NCBI GenBank assembly: GCA_023254015.1
Contig: JALQYS010000539.1
Location: 1 to 5,361 of the forward strand
Reading direction: 5' to 3'
From: Paracoccaceae bacterium
GTDB lineage: Bacteria > Pseudomonadota > Alphaproteobacteria > Rhodobacterales > Rhodobacteraceae
DNA: 5,361 nucleotides
The translations under genes were made by a program, and so were the position numbers. Below the pieces are notes generated by a model. The model was not told the DNA's origin, did not search any database, and was given only the letters and a program-made list of their open reading frames with translations. Positions 4,962 through 5,361 of this stretch are shown piece by piece. How positions within the stretch are numbered: the stretch's first letter is position 1; every line of letters begins with the position of its first letter.

Positions 4962-5361
4962 TCAACGCTCCCAGAAGTAGACGGTGGCGGGCTCGGGCTC
5001 CCAGACGCGGGCATTCTCGATGCCAGGCAGGTTGACCAGCGCGCGGTATTCGCTGCCGAAGGCAACGTATTGATCGGTTTCAGCCATCACAGCGGGCTTG
5101 CAGGCGATCGGGTCACGCACCACGCCAAAGCCGTTGTGGGTGCCGACGACGAAGGTGAAGAAACCGTCGAGGTCGGTCAGCGTGGCCTCCATCGCCTCGC
5201 CCAGTTTGGCGCCTTCCTGCAGCTTGTGGCTGATGAAGGCCGCGCCCACTTCGGTGTCGTTCTCGGTCTCGAAGGTCATGCCCAGACGCTTCAGCTCGCG
5301 CCGCACGCCATTGTGGTTCGACAGCGAGCCATTGTGCACAAGGCACTGGTCCGGGCCGGTC
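4962..5361 (-). CDS. mgsA: N-methylglutamate synthase subunit A, class II glutamine amidotransferase, C-terminal 132 residues (5' end beyond window)
   Basis: This is the amidotransferase subunit of N-methylglutamate synthase, homologous to the N-terminal nucleophile domain of GltB/PurF and to GlxB. In MgsABC it is expected to release the amine from gamma-glutamylmethylamide rather than ammonia from glutamine. The frame is open to the window edge, with the first whole codon at 5360-5358, and begins TGPDQCLVHNGSLSNHNG. HNG (fragment residues 9-11) supplies the oxyanion-hole Asn-Gly of class II amidotransferases; NDTEV (34-38) and RDPIACKPA are also family motifs. The catalytic N-terminal cysteine and roughly 160-170 residues lie outside. 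The GTG at 5339 is not a start, because it encodes the Val just before the conserved HNG. The protein ends in VYFWER without the further domains of full GltB, as expected for the split three-subunit form. The stop is 3 nt before mgsB. Confidence 0.92.
   Translation of the reverse strand, partial: TGPDQCLVHNGSLSNHNGVRRELKRLGMTFETENDTEVGAAFISHKLQEGAKLGEAMEATLTDLDGFFTFVVGTHNGFGVVRDPIACKPAVMAETDQYVAFGSEYRALVNLPGIENARVWEPEPATVYFWER
4968..4972 (-). promoter_or_regulatory. Probable ribosome binding site of mgsB inside mgsA
   Basis: GGGAG lies in the last codons of mgsA (Trp-Glu-Arg-stop), 9 nt before the mgsB ATG. A second purine run, GAGGA, overlaps the mgsA stop but touches the ATG and is too close to act alone. 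Either way, mgsB translation appears coupled to the end of mgsA. Confidence 0.45.

Noticed and set aside
4962..5339. GTG at 5339 as the start of a complete 125-residue protein
   Set aside because: The frame continues upstream to the window edge with conserved amidotransferase residues, and the GTG codes for the Val before the conserved HNG motif, so this is the C-terminal part of a longer gene.
1..5361. Search for mobile elements, CRISPR arrays, tRNA or rRNA genes and tandem repeats
   Set aside because: None seen. The window is densely filled by metabolic genes of uniform composition, and the only repeats are the short inverted repeats listed.

Overview
The window comes from a GC-rich alphaproteobacterium, most likely a member of the Rhodobacteraceae/Roseobacter group. 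The evidence is the protein sequences, the strong avoidance of A/T-ending codons, and an FNR/FnrL-type box. Every gene I can support lies on the minus strand, so transcription runs from position 5361 towards position 1. Both outer genes are cut by the window edges.

In transcriptional order the layout is: mgsA (C-terminal part of a class II glutamine amidotransferase subunit), mgsB (beta-helix subunit), mgsC (FMN-binding glutamate-synthase-like subunit), gmaS (glutamine-synthetase-fold gamma-glutamylmethylamide synthetase), a small universal stress protein gene, and tmm (N-terminal 273 residues of a flavin-containing trimethylamine monooxygenase). mgsA, mgsB and mgsC are packed with 3 and 8 nt between them and look translationally coupled. 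gmaS follows after 44 nt that contain a long hairpin over the mgsC stop codon, and a textbook intrinsic terminator lies after gmaS. The usp gene then has its own leader with an FNR-type box and ends in a GC-rich hairpin. tmm starts from its own promoter with a perfect TTGACA -35 element.

Together the genes describe use of methylated amines as nitrogen, and possibly energy or carbon, sources. Tmm oxidises trimethylamine to trimethylamine N-oxide using NADPH and O2. Enzymes not in this window would demethylate TMAO to dimethylamine and then monomethylamine. GmaS ligates monomethylamine to glutamate using ATP, giving gamma-glutamylmethylamide. The MgsABC complex (N-methylglutamate synthase) moves the methylamine onto the alpha position, giving N-methylglutamate. 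N-methylglutamate dehydrogenase (mgdABCD, not seen here) would complete the pathway. This is a known pathway, not a new system.

The points most worth a second look are: the MgsC subunit has none of the cysteines that bind the 3Fe-4S cluster in classical glutamate synthase; a 10+10 bp inverted repeat sits exactly on the mgsC stop codon; and an FNR-type site controls a usp gene inserted between gmaS and the oxygen-dependent tmm. The intergenic stretches are 165 nt (822-986), 179 nt (1401-1579) and 44 nt (2888-2931). All contain regulatory or terminator structures, and no stretch over 300 bases lacks a gene.
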